Made by a program: the position numbers and the translations under genes | Assembly: GCF_914271545.1 (NCBI RefSeq) | Contig: NZ_CAJZAH010000001.1 | Span: 1,646,001 to 1,710,000 of the forward strand | DNA from: Cupriavidus respiraculi | GTDB taxonomy: Bacteria > Pseudomonadota > Gammaproteobacteria > Burkholderiales > Burkholderiaceae | Length of the DNA: 64,000 nt | Reading direction: 5' to 3' | The notes under the pieces: model-generated | Told to the model about the DNA's origin: nothing | Seen by the model: the letters and a program-made list of their open reading frames with translations, nothing else | Databases searched by the model: none | Shown: positions 35,299-43,342 of the stretch, in pieces | Layout of the letters: each line of letters opens with the position of its first letter | Position numbering within the stretch: the stretch's first letter is position 1

Positions 35299-36498
35299 AT
35301 GGAAACGCCAAAGGGCGCCACGCGCCCGGATACCGCCATTGCGCCGCGCCGCACGCCGTGGATGACCGACGAGCTCGCGATGTTCCAGGACACCGTGCGC
35401 CGTTTCGTCGAGCGCGAACTGGCGCCCAACGAAGCACGCTGGGCGGACCAGGGTCATATCGACCGCGAGGTCTGGCGCCGGGCCGGCGAGGTCGGCCTGC
35501 TGTGCGCCAGCATTCCCGAAGCCTACGGCGGCGGCGGTGGAAATTTTGCGCACGAGGCCGTGATCTGCATGGAAATGTCGCGCGCCGTGGTGGCCAGTCT
35601 GGGCAACAACGTGCATAGCGGCATCGTGGCCCATTACTTGCTCAGCTACGGGACACAGGCGCAGAAGCGTGCGTGGTTGCCGCGGATGGCGAGCGGCGAC
35701 ATGGTAGGGGCGATCGCCATGTCGGAACCCGGCGCGGGGTCCGATCTCAAAGCGATACGCACCCGCGCGGTGCGCGAAAAGACGGCTGACGGAGACTTCT
35801 ATCGCATCAACGGTGCAAAGACCTTCATCACGAACGGACACCATGCCGACCTGATCTGCGTGGTGGCGAAGACCGACCCGGAGGCAGGCACGCGCGGCGT
35901 GTCGCTGATCGTCGTCGAGACGCGCGACCTGCCCGGCTTCCGGCGCGGCCGCATCCTCGAGAAGATCGGACAGAAAAGCCTGGATACGGCGGAGTTGTTC
36001 TTCGACGACGTTCGGGTACCGGCCGCCAATCTGCTCGGCGAACGGGAAGGTCAGGGTTTCTACCAGCTGATGCAGCAGTTGCCGCAGGAGCGGATGATCA
36101 TCGCGCTCGGCGCGGTGGCGACGATGCAGCGGGCCATCGAGCTGACCACCGACTATGTGTGCGAGCGCAAGGTGTTCGGACAGCCGCTGCTGGAATTGCA
36201 GAACACGCGCTTCAAGCTCGCCGAGTGCAAGACCGCGGCCACCATCGCCGCGACCTTCGTCGACGATTGCATGGTGCGCCTGCTGGCGGGCGAGCTCGAC
36301 GCGGCGACCGCGGCGATGGCCAAGTGGTGGTGCTCGCAGAAGAACTGCGAGGTCATCGATGAATGCCTGCAGCTGCATGGCGGCTACGGCTACATGCTCG
36401 AATATCCGATTGCGCGCATGTATGCCAATGCGCGGGTGAGCAAGATCTATGGGGGCTCCAACGAGATCATGAAGGAGCTGGTGGCGAGGACGCTGTGA
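35299..36498 (+). CDS. Acyl-CoA dehydrogenase 2, long-chain type
   Basis: A 399-residue flavoprotein. Motifs are MSEPGAGSDLKAI, KTFITNGHHADL, RKVFGQPLLELQNTRFKLAE, LHGGYGYMLEYPIARMYANARV and C-terminal KIYGGSNEIMKELVAR. The YGGSNEI form (Gly where medium-chain enzymes have Glu) is typical of the long-chain/isovaleryl group, whose catalytic Glu lies in an earlier helix; IELTTDYV is a candidate site. CAGGAGA precedes the ATG at 35299. It closes the ligase-Bug-hydratase-dehydrogenase series. Confidence 0.92.
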   Translation: METPKGATRPDTAIAPRRTPWMTDELAMFQDTVRRFVERELAPNEARWADQGHIDREVWRRAGEVGLLCASIPEAYGGGGGNFAHEAVICMEMSRAVVASLGNNVHSGIVAHYLLSYGTQAQKRAWLPRMASGDMVGAIAMSEPGAGSDLKAIRTRAVREKTADGDFYRINGAKTFITNGHHADLICVVAKTDPEAGTRGVSLIVVETRDLPGFRRGRILEKIGQKSLDTAELFFDDVRVPAANLLGEREGQGFYQLMQQLPQERMIIALGAVATMQRAIELTTDYVCERKVFGQPLLELQNTRFKLAECKTAATIAATFVDDCMVRLLAGELDAATAAMAKWWCSQKNCEVIDECLQLHGGYGYMLEYPIARMYANARVSKIYGGSNEIMKELVARTL

Positions 36499-36865
36499 AC
36501 GGCGCGGCGGATGCCCGTCGCGCGCGCTGCGCGGGGCGGTGCGTCCGCGTCCGCGAGCTGCGCGCGGCGATGCGTGGCATCGTGCGCAACGGCGATCGAA
36601 AGTGTTCCTTCCTCGTTACAAACCCTCTATGCATGGACGCGCCGAAAGGTGTAAGGTGTTTGCCAAGACATAGTCGAACAGCCCGACGCGAGCATGGTGG
36701 AGCGGGACACGACAGGGCACGAAGCGCGAGTCATCGCTGTCTTTGCGCCAGTGCAATGCGCGTCAACTGCCGCTTCCCCATCGCCGTTATTTGACTATGA
36801 TGAAGTAGAGACTTCGCAACATGACAGCTTCCGTCAAGCCGGGGTGGCGGATCGCAACGTGAGGG

Positions 36866-36880
36866 TGGTTGCATAGTTGC
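36866..36880 (+). promoter_or_regulatory. Candidate sigma-54 promoter for prkA
   Basis: TGG-N8-TTGC, with GG and GC separated by exactly 10 bp as in -24/-12 promoters. The -24 part (TGGTTGC) departs from TGGCACG. A transcript would start near 36892, leaving a leader of about 78 nt. In E. coli the homologous yeaGH operon is under nitrogen-stress (NtrC/sigma-54) and RpoS control. Confidence 0.45.
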
Positions 36881-36893
36881 CGCGTGGTCTGTG

Positions 36894-36943
36894 GGAGGCG
36901 AAGGAGTACGACAGCTTCGCCTCCGACGTACTACCTTCGCCTC
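36894..36943 (+). promoter_or_regulatory. Alternative-hairpin leader of prkA
   Basis: GGAGGCGAAG (36894-36903) can pair with CTTCGCCTCC (36915-36924). The overlapping GAGGCGAAGG (36895-36904) can instead pair with CCTTCGCCTC (36934-36943). The two 10-bp hairpins exclude each other and would lie at the 5' end of the mRNA. Confidence 0.5.
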
Positions 36944-36969
36944 GGACGAGACTCTGACGGGAGTGAGGT

Positions 36970-38892
36970 ATGGACATTTTCGGCCACTACGCCACGCGCT
37001 TCGAAGCTCGCAAGGAAGAGGAATACTCCATTCAGGAGTACCTGGAGATCTGCAAGAAGGATCCCACTGCCTATGCGACCGCGGCCGAGCGCATGCTCGC
37101 CGCAATCGGGCAACCGGAACTGGTGGACACGCACCACGATCCGCGACTGTCGCGACTGTTCTTCAACAAGGTCATCCGCATCTACCCGGCCTTCCGCGAG
37201 TTCTACGGCATGGAGGACACGATCGAGCAGATCGTCTCGTTCTTCAAGCACGCCGCGCAGGGACTGGAGGAGCGCAAGCAGATCCTCTACCTGCTCGGGC
37301 CTCCCGGCGGCGGCAAGTCCTCGCTCGCGGAAAAGCTCAAGGCGCTGATGGAGGAAATCCCCATCTACGCGCTGAAGGGTTCGCCCATCCATGAATCGCC
37401 GCTCGGGCTGTTCTCGCCCGAGGAGGACGGCAAGATCCTGGAAGAGGACTACGGCATCCCCACCCGCTACCTGAACACCATCGCCTCGCCATGGGCGGTC
37501 AAGCGGCTGCACGAATTCAATGGCGACATCACGCGCTTCCGCGTGGTCAAGCTGCGCCCCTCGGTGCTGTCGCAGATCGCGATCGCCAAGACCGAGCCGG
37601 GCGACGAGAACAACCAGGATATTTCCTCGCTGGTCGGCAAGGTCGATATCCGCAAGCTCGAGGACTATCCCCAGGACGACCCGGACGCGTACTCGTATTC
37701 CGGCGGCCTGTGCCTGGCCAACCGGGGCCTGCTCGAGTTCGTCGAAATGTTCAAGGCGCCGATCAAGGTCCTGCACCCGCTGCTGACCGCGACGCAGGAA
37801 GGCAACTACAAGGGCACCGAGGGCTTTGGCGCGATCCCGTTCGACGGCGTGATCCTCGCCCACTCGAACGAGGCCGAATGGCAGTCGTTCAAGGCCGACA
37901 AGAACAACGAGGCATTCCTGGACCGGATCTACATCGTCAAGGTGCCGTACTGCCTGCGCGTGTCGGACGAGGTGAAGATCTACGACAAGCTGCTGCGCAG
38001 CAGTTCGCTGTCGGCCGCGCCGTGCGCACCGAACACGCTGAAGATGATGGCGCAGTTCGCGGTGCTCACGCGGATCAAGGAGCCGGAGAACTCGAACATC
38101 TTCTCGAAGATGCGCGTGTACGACGGCGAGAGCCTGAAGGATGTCGATCCCAAGGCCAAGTCGTACCAGGAGTACCGCGACTATGCCGGCATCGACGAAG
38201 GCATGAACGGCCTGTCGACGCGCTTCGCGTTCAAGGTGCTGTCCAAGGTCTTCAACTTCGACAATACCGAGGTCGCGGCCAATCCGGTGCATCTGCTGTA
38301 CGTGCTGGAGCAGCAGATCGAGCGCGAGCAGTTTCCGCCGGAACAGGAGGCGAAGCTGCTGTCCTATATCAAGGAGTACCTGACCACGCCGTTCGTCGAG
38401 TTCATCGGCAAGGAAATCCAGACGGCTTATCTGGAGTCGTATTCCGAGTACGGGCAGAACATCTTCGACCGCTACGTGGTGTTCGCCGACCTGTGGATCC
38501 AGGACCAGGAGTACCGCGATCCCAATACCGGCGAGATCCTGGACCGCAACGCCCTGAACGACGAACTGGAGAAAGTGGAAAAGCCCGCGGGCATTTCGAA
38601 TCCCAAGGACTTCCGCAACGAGATCGTCAACTTCGTGCTGCGCGCCCGGGCCAACAACGGCGGCAAGAATCCGGTCTGGACCAGCTACGAAAAGTTGCGG
38701 ATGGTGATCGAGAAGCGCATGTTCTCCACGACCGAGGACCTGTTGCCGGTGATCTCGTTCAACGCCAAGTCCTCGCGCGAGGACCAGGACAAGCACGAGA
38801 ACTTCGTCAACCGGATGGTCGAGAAGGGCTATACGCCAAAGCAGGTGCGTCTACTGGTGGAGTGGTATCTGCGCGTCAGAAAATCATCGTAA
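36970..38892 (+). CDS. prkA: PrkA-type serine protein kinase / AAA+ protein
   Basis: A 640-residue cytoplasmic protein matching E. coli YeaG and Bacillus PrkA in length. The N-terminal AAA-like domain has the P-loop GPPGGGKS at residues 110-117; the C-terminal half carries the PrkA kinase-like domain. GGGAGTGAGGT precedes the ATG. The family has been reported as a Ser/Thr kinase and, in some species, an AAA protease-like factor in stress, starvation and sporulation. It heads the conserved trio with the DUF444 and SpoVR genes. Control may be by sigma-54. Confidence 0.96.
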   Translation: MDIFGHYATRFEARKEEEYSIQEYLEICKKDPTAYATAAERMLAAIGQPELVDTHHDPRLSRLFFNKVIRIYPAFREFYGMEDTIEQIVSFFKHAAQGLEERKQILYLLGPPGGGKSSLAEKLKALMEEIPIYALKGSPIHESPLGLFSPEEDGKILEEDYGIPTRYLNTIASPWAVKRLHEFNGDITRFRVVKLRPSVLSQIAIAKTEPGDENNQDISSLVGKVDIRKLEDYPQDDPDAYSYSGGLCLANRGLLEFVEMFKAPIKVLHPLLTATQEGNYKGTEGFGAIPFDGVILAHSNEAEWQSFKADKNNEAFLDRIYIVKVPYCLRVSDEVKIYDKLLRSSSLSAAPCAPNTLKMMAQFAVLTRIKEPENSNIFSKMRVYDGESLKDVDPKAKSYQEYRDYAGIDEGMNGLSTRFAFKVLSKVFNFDNTEVAANPVHLLYVLEQQIEREQFPPEQEAKLLSYIKEYLTTPFVEFIGKEIQTAYLESYSEYGQNIFDRYVVFADLWIQDQEYRDPNTGEILDRNALNDELEKVEKPAGISNPKDFRNEIVNFVLRARANNGGKNPVWTSYEKLRMVIEKRMFSTTEDLLPVISFNAKSSREDQDKHENFVNRMVEKGYTPKQVRLLVEWYLRVRKSS

Positions 38893-38932
38893 CGGCGCCA
38901 GGACGAGGCCTCTTCCGCGAGGGCATGCATCG

Positions 38933-40195
38933 ATGTCTACGGTCATAGATCGGCGCGAGAACGGCGGCAACAAGAGCGCCGTCAACAAGCAACGCTTCAT
39001 CAAGCGCTACCGCGAGCAGATACGGCAAGCGGTAGCGAAGGCGGTGTCCGGCCGCAAGATCATGGACATCGAACAGAGCGGGCAGGTCTCGATTCCGGTC
39101 AAGGACATCTCCGAGCCGATCTTCCATCATGGACAGGGCGGCAAGCGGGAATGGATCCATCCGGGCAACAAGAAGTTCGTCAAGGGCGACAGCTTCGACC
39201 GCCAGCAGCAGGGCGGCGGGGGCACGGGCTCGAAGGCGAGCGATTCGGGCGAGGGCGAGGACGATTTCGTCTTCACCCTGTCGCGCGAGGACTTCCTCAA
39301 TTTCTTTTTCGAGGACATGGCGCTGCCCGACATGGCCAAGCGCCACCTCGCGAAGATCGCCGAGGTGCGCAAGGTCCGCGCCGGCTATTCGATCGACGGC
39401 ACGCCGTCGAACCTGTCGGTGCTGCGCACCATGCGCAGCTCGCTGGGCCGCCGCATCGCGCTGTCCAGTCCGTACCAGAAGCGTCTGCATGCGCTGGAGC
39501 TGGAGTACAACGAGCTGCTCGAGCGCGATGGTCCCTACGGGGCCCGCGCGCAGGAGCTGATGAAGGAGATGCGGCATCTGCGCGCCTGCATCGACCGCGT
39601 GCCCTTCATCGAGAAGCTGGACCTGCGCTACAACAACCGCATTTTGAAGAAGCGTCCCCAGGCCCAGGCCGTGATGTTCTGCCTGATGGACGTGTCGGGC
39701 TCGATGGACGAGAGCCGCAAGGACCTGGCCAAGCGTTTCTTCATGCTGCTCTACCTGTTCCTGAAGCGGAACTACGAGCGGATCGACGTCGTTTTCATCC
39801 GCCACCACACGGTTGCCAAGGAAGTCGAGGAGGAAGACTTCTTCCACTCGCGCGAGTCCGGCGGCACCGTGGTGTCCAGCGCGCTGAAGCTGATGGTCGA
39901 CGTGATTCACAACCGCTACCCGGCCAGCCAGTGGAATATCTACTGCGCGCAGGCGTCGGACGGCGACAATTGGGCGGGCGACTCGGAACTGTGCGGCCGC
40001 CTGCTGCGCGAGGCCATCCTGCCGCTGGTGCAGTACTACGCCTATGTGGAAGTCGCGTCGGAGGAGCCGCAGAACCTCTGGGAGGAATATCTGACGGTGA
40101 AGAACAGCTTCGAGAATTTCGCGATGCAGCGGATCATCGGCGCGGACGAGATCTATCCGGTGCTGCACGACCTGTTCCAGAAGAAGGCCGCCTGA
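38933..40195 (+). CDS. yeaH: DUF444 / YeaH-YhbH family protein
   Basis: A 420-residue protein. The C-terminal half has a von Willebrand A-like metal site, DVSGSMDES (residues 253-261). The N-terminal half is charged with a Gly-rich linker (QQQGGGGTGSK, about 91-101). The gene lies 40 bp after prkA and is nearly always found with it; the products are thought to act together in stress responses. The biochemical role is not established. Confidence 0.95.
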   Translation: MSTVIDRRENGGNKSAVNKQRFIKRYREQIRQAVAKAVSGRKIMDIEQSGQVSIPVKDISEPIFHHGQGGKREWIHPGNKKFVKGDSFDRQQQGGGGTGSKASDSGEGEDDFVFTLSREDFLNFFFEDMALPDMAKRHLAKIAEVRKVRAGYSIDGTPSNLSVLRTMRSSLGRRIALSSPYQKRLHALELEYNELLERDGPYGARAQELMKEMRHLRACIDRVPFIEKLDLRYNNRILKKRPQAQAVMFCLMDVSGSMDESRKDLAKRFFMLLYLFLKRNYERIDVVFIRHHTVAKEVEEEDFFHSRESGGTVVSSALKLMVDVIHNRYPASQWNIYCAQASDGDNWAGDSELCGRLLREAILPLVQYYAYVEVASEEPQNLWEEYLTVKNSFENFAMQRIIGADEIYPVLHDLFQKKAA

Positions 40196-40264
40196 CGCGC
40201 ACACGATCCCGCATCGGTGCCGCGCAAGGGCAGCAACGCCGCAGTAAGGCTATGGGGGCTGTAA

Positions 40265-41791
40265 ATGGCATACCTCTCCACCGGCTCGGAATGGACCTTC
40301 GAGCTGATCCAGCGATATGACCGCGAAATCGCCCGCATCGCGGCCGAATTCGGCCTGGACACGTATCCCAACCAGGTCGAGATCATCACCGCCGAGCAGA
40401 TGCTCGATGCGTATGCTTCGGCGGGACTGCCGGTGGGCTACAGCCACTGGTCGTACGGCAAGCACTTCCTCGCGTCCGAGCGCAGCTATCAGCGCGGGCA
40501 CATGGGGCTGGCGTACGAGATCGTGATCAACTCCAATCCGTGCATCGCGTACCTGATGGAGGAGAACACGATGCCGATGCAGGCGCTGACGATCGCGCAT
40601 GCGTGCTACGGCCACAATTCCTTCTTCAAGGGCAACTACCTGTTCCGCACGTGGACCAACGCGGACGCGATCGTCGACTATTTGCTGTTCGCCAAGAACT
40701 ACGTCGCCGAATGCGAGCAGCGCTACGGCGAGCAGGAGGTGGAACTGCTGCTCGACTCGTGCCATGCGCTGCAGAACTATGGCGTGGACCGCTACAAGCG
40801 TCCGAAGAAGCTGTCGATCACCGAGGAGCAGGCGCGCCAGGCCGAGCGCGAGAACTATCTGCAGATGCAGGTCAACGACCTGTGGCGCACGTTGCCCAAG
40901 CACCATGCGCACGCGCTGGTGGAAGACGAGCCGCCCGAGATGGAAACCGCATTCCCGCCCGAGCCGCAGGAGAACCTGCTGTACTTCATCGAGAAGAACG
41001 CACCGAAGCTGGCGCCTTGGCAGCGCGAGATCGTGCGCATCGTGCGCAAGGTCGCGCAGTATTTCTATCCGCAGCGGCAGACCAAGGTCATGAACGAGGG
41101 CTGGGCCACGTTCTGGCACTACACCATCCTGCACGAGCTCTACGAGCAGGGCCTGGTCAACGATGCCTTCATGATGGAACTGCTGCAGGCGCATACCAAC
41201 GTCATCTACCAGCCGCCGTATCACAGCCCGTACTACAGCGGGCTGAATCCCTACACGCTGGGCTTCCTGATGTTCCGCGATATCCGCCGCATGTGCGAGA
41301 ACCCGGACGAGGAAGACTACCGGTGGGCGCCGGAGATCGCCGGTAGCGACTGGCGCACCACGCTCGACTTCGCGATGCGCAATTTCAAGGACGAAAGCTT
41401 CCTGCTGCAGTTTCTGTCGCCGCGCGTGATCCGCGAGCTCAAGCTGTTCTCGGTGCTGGACGACGACCGCGAGAACAAGCTGCGCGTGACGGCGATCCAC
41501 AACGACGAGGGCTATCGCCGCATCCGCCAGCTATTGGCCAGCCAGTACGACCTGTCCAATATCGAGCCGAATATCCAGATCACCAATGTCGATGTCGGTG
41601 GCGACCGCTCGCTGACGCTGCGCCATCTGCAAAGCGACCGCAGGCCGCTGTCGCAGAACTTCGACGAGGTGGTGCGGCATGTCACGCGCCTGTGGGGCTT
41701 CAACGTCCGGCTGGAGGTCGTGTACGAGGACGGCCGGCGCGAGACCAAATACGAGTGCAAGCCGGAGCGCAAGCACCGCAAGGCGGCATAG
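40265..41791 (+). CDS. spoVR: SpoVR family protein
   Basis: A 508-residue cytoplasmic protein of the SpoVR/YcgB family. Conserved segments include SHWSYGKHF, NSNPCIAYLMEENTM, ACYGHNSFFKGNYLF, EGWATFWHY and NPYTLGFLMFRDIRR. The His/Glu-rich pattern (HNSFF, EGWATFWH) suggests a metal site, but no activity is proven. It is the third member of the PrkA-DUF444-SpoVR operon, 69 bp after the DUF444 gene, with GGGGG before the ATG. In Bacillus, SpoVR affects spore cortex; in proteobacteria its role is linked to stress. Confidence 0.96.
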   Translation: MAYLSTGSEWTFELIQRYDREIARIAAEFGLDTYPNQVEIITAEQMLDAYASAGLPVGYSHWSYGKHFLASERSYQRGHMGLAYEIVINSNPCIAYLMEENTMPMQALTIAHACYGHNSFFKGNYLFRTWTNADAIVDYLLFAKNYVAECEQRYGEQEVELLLDSCHALQNYGVDRYKRPKKLSITEEQARQAERENYLQMQVNDLWRTLPKHHAHALVEDEPPEMETAFPPEPQENLLYFIEKNAPKLAPWQREIVRIVRKVAQYFYPQRQTKVMNEGWATFWHYTILHELYEQGLVNDAFMMELLQAHTNVIYQPPYHSPYYSGLNPYTLGFLMFRDIRRMCENPDEEDYRWAPEIAGSDWRTTLDFAMRNFKDESFLLQFLSPRVIRELKLFSVLDDDRENKLRVTAIHNDEGYRRIRQLLASQYDLSNIEPNIQITNVDVGGDRSLTLRHLQSDRRPLSQNFDEVVRHVTRLWGFNVRLEVVYEDGRRETKYECKPERKHRKAA

Positions 41792-41809
41792 CGTTCGCCG
41801 GACGCGCGT

Positions 41810-42970
41810 TCAGCGGTCCCGCGCGATGCCTGCGCGGTCCAGGTCCACGCCGGGGAGCAGATGCAGCAGCCTGACCAGTTCCGCTTGCCGGTGGGTGCCG
41901 GTCTTGCGCAGGATGTCGCGCAGCTGCACGCGTACCGTATGCGGCGACAGGCATTCGCGGGCGGCAATTTCCGCCACGGTCTCTCCCGCGGCCAGCCGCG
42001 CCGCGATGATGCCTTCCTTGCGGGACAGGCCGAACAGCGTGGCGAGCACCGCGGCGTCCAGTACCGAGCGCGATGCGGAATTGCCCATCAGCAGCATCGC
42101 GTAAGGCAGCGGCCATGAGCCCTCGACGGGCTGCCGCGACGTGAGCGGCATCACGATGAGCGGCACCGCTTGCCCCCCCGAGGTGACATGCATCCAGGAG
42201 CCGGCGGCATGGCCGGACGCCTCGTGGCCCTGCGGGCGCAGCGCGCGTTCGAGCAACCGTTCCAGCGCCGCGTTCAGCGGCGCGTCCTGGGCGGTCAGCA
42301 TGCCGTCGTCCATGGACAGGCGCGCATCCGATTGCAGCAGCGATTCGGCCCAACGGTTGGTATAGCGCACGCGCCTGTCAGCCTGCAGCACCATGACGCC
42401 GAAATCGAGGGCGTCCAGGCTCGCCAGCCCCAGGGAGGCGAGGCAGCTCAGCTCGAAATGGCGATGCTGCAAACGCGCGGCGCGCGCCCAGTGCGGCAGC
42501 ACGCGCGAGAGCCGACCGTCGCGGCGCCGGTCCTGCAACTCGCCGCCATGGCGATGCGTCGCGCTCATCAGCACGCAGACCTCGGGCGTGTCGAGCAGCC
42601 GGATGCCGCGCTCCAGGTCCGGCCGATCCTGGCCGGTCTGGCCGGACATGCCGCCCTGGCACTGGGGCACCAGCCGGGCATCGAGCATGGCGGCCATCGC
42701 ATGGGCGTCGTCGGGCACGGTGGTATCCGCCGGGCACGTCGCCGCCGGGTGAGGCAGGCGCATGCCGTCGTGGAAGCAGCCGTGCGCGGTGACGCCGAAC
42801 CGGGCGTGCCCGGCGAGCTTGTCCCAGATCAGGTAGCGCGGGCTGTCGGTGAGGGTGTAGCGGGAGAACAGGTCCAGGGCGGCCGGCATGGCCGAGACGT
42901 CGAGCGCGGATTCGTAGATGGACGCGACAAGACGTTGAAAATCCTGGTCGGCTGACCGATTTTCCCGCAT
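41810..42970 (-). CDS. LuxR-family regulator
   Basis: A 386-residue transcription factor. The C-terminal LuxR/FixJ-type helix-turn-helix covers about LSRKEGIIAARLAAGETVAEI and SPHTVRVQLRDILRKT (residues 315-360). The large N-terminal region has a PAS-like middle part (DFGVMVLQADRRVRYTNRWAESLL) but no receiver domain with the usual Asp/Lys set. The start at 42970 follows GGGGGAATCACC. It is convergent with the PrkA operon and may or may not be related to it. Confidence 0.88.
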   Translation of the reverse strand: MRENRSADQDFQRLVASIYESALDVSAMPAALDLFSRYTLTDSPRYLIWDKLAGHARFGVTAHGCFHDGMRLPHPAATCPADTTVPDDAHAMAAMLDARLVPQCQGGMSGQTGQDRPDLERGIRLLDTPEVCVLMSATHRHGGELQDRRRDGRLSRVLPHWARAARLQHRHFELSCLASLGLASLDALDFGVMVLQADRRVRYTNRWAESLLQSDARLSMDDGMLTAQDAPLNAALERLLERALRPQGHEASGHAAGSWMHVTSGGQAVPLIVMPLTSRQPVEGSWPLPYAMLLMGNSASRSVLDAAVLATLFGLSRKEGIIAARLAAGETVAEIAARECLSPHTVRVQLRDILRKTGTHRQAELVRLLHLLPGVDLDRAGIARDR

Positions 42971-43235
42971 GGTGATTCCCCCGGTGGCGATTGCCTTGAT
43001 GTGTTGGCCGGCGCGTCGAGGCGGCGGTCCTGTCCTGCTCTGGTCCTTCCCGGCTCTGGACATTCCGTCCAGCCCGCGGCCTCGCCTTCCCCGGTGGCGC
43101 GATACGCGGACGGGCCATGATGCCGAAAAACCTGCCACTTCCATATGCCGCGTTCGGGGGGAGCTGCGAACGCCCCGGCGCGCCGGCGGCCGACCGACGA
43201 GGGCCAATGCTACCGGCCGGCTACGAAAAATTCAT

Positions 43236-43255
43236 ATATTTCAGCGCTGAAATAT
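43236..43255. promoter_or_regulatory. Perfect 20-bp palindrome, probable operator
   Basis: ATATTTCAGCGCTGAAATAT is an uninterrupted perfect palindrome, AT-rich at both ends in a GC-rich region. It lies 266 bp before the LuxR start and 88 bp past the MscS stop. A dimeric regulator site is likely. The remainder of 42971-43342 contains no recognisable gene. Confidence 0.55.
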
Positions 43256-43342
43256 GCCCTCTATTCGGGCGAATGGCGCCCCGGGTTGGGTACGAAAAGC
43301 GGGGTCAGCGCGCGCCCGCTCACCCGTTCACCGCGGCCGCCG

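Larger units (their letters stand above)
36499..36969 (+). promoter_or_regulatory. Intergenic control region upstream of prkA
   Basis: A 471-bp region with no convincing gene; base composition is visibly less GC-rich than the neighbours. It contains a sigma-54-like promoter (36866-36880) and a structured leader (36894-36943), listed separately. Confidence 0.6.
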
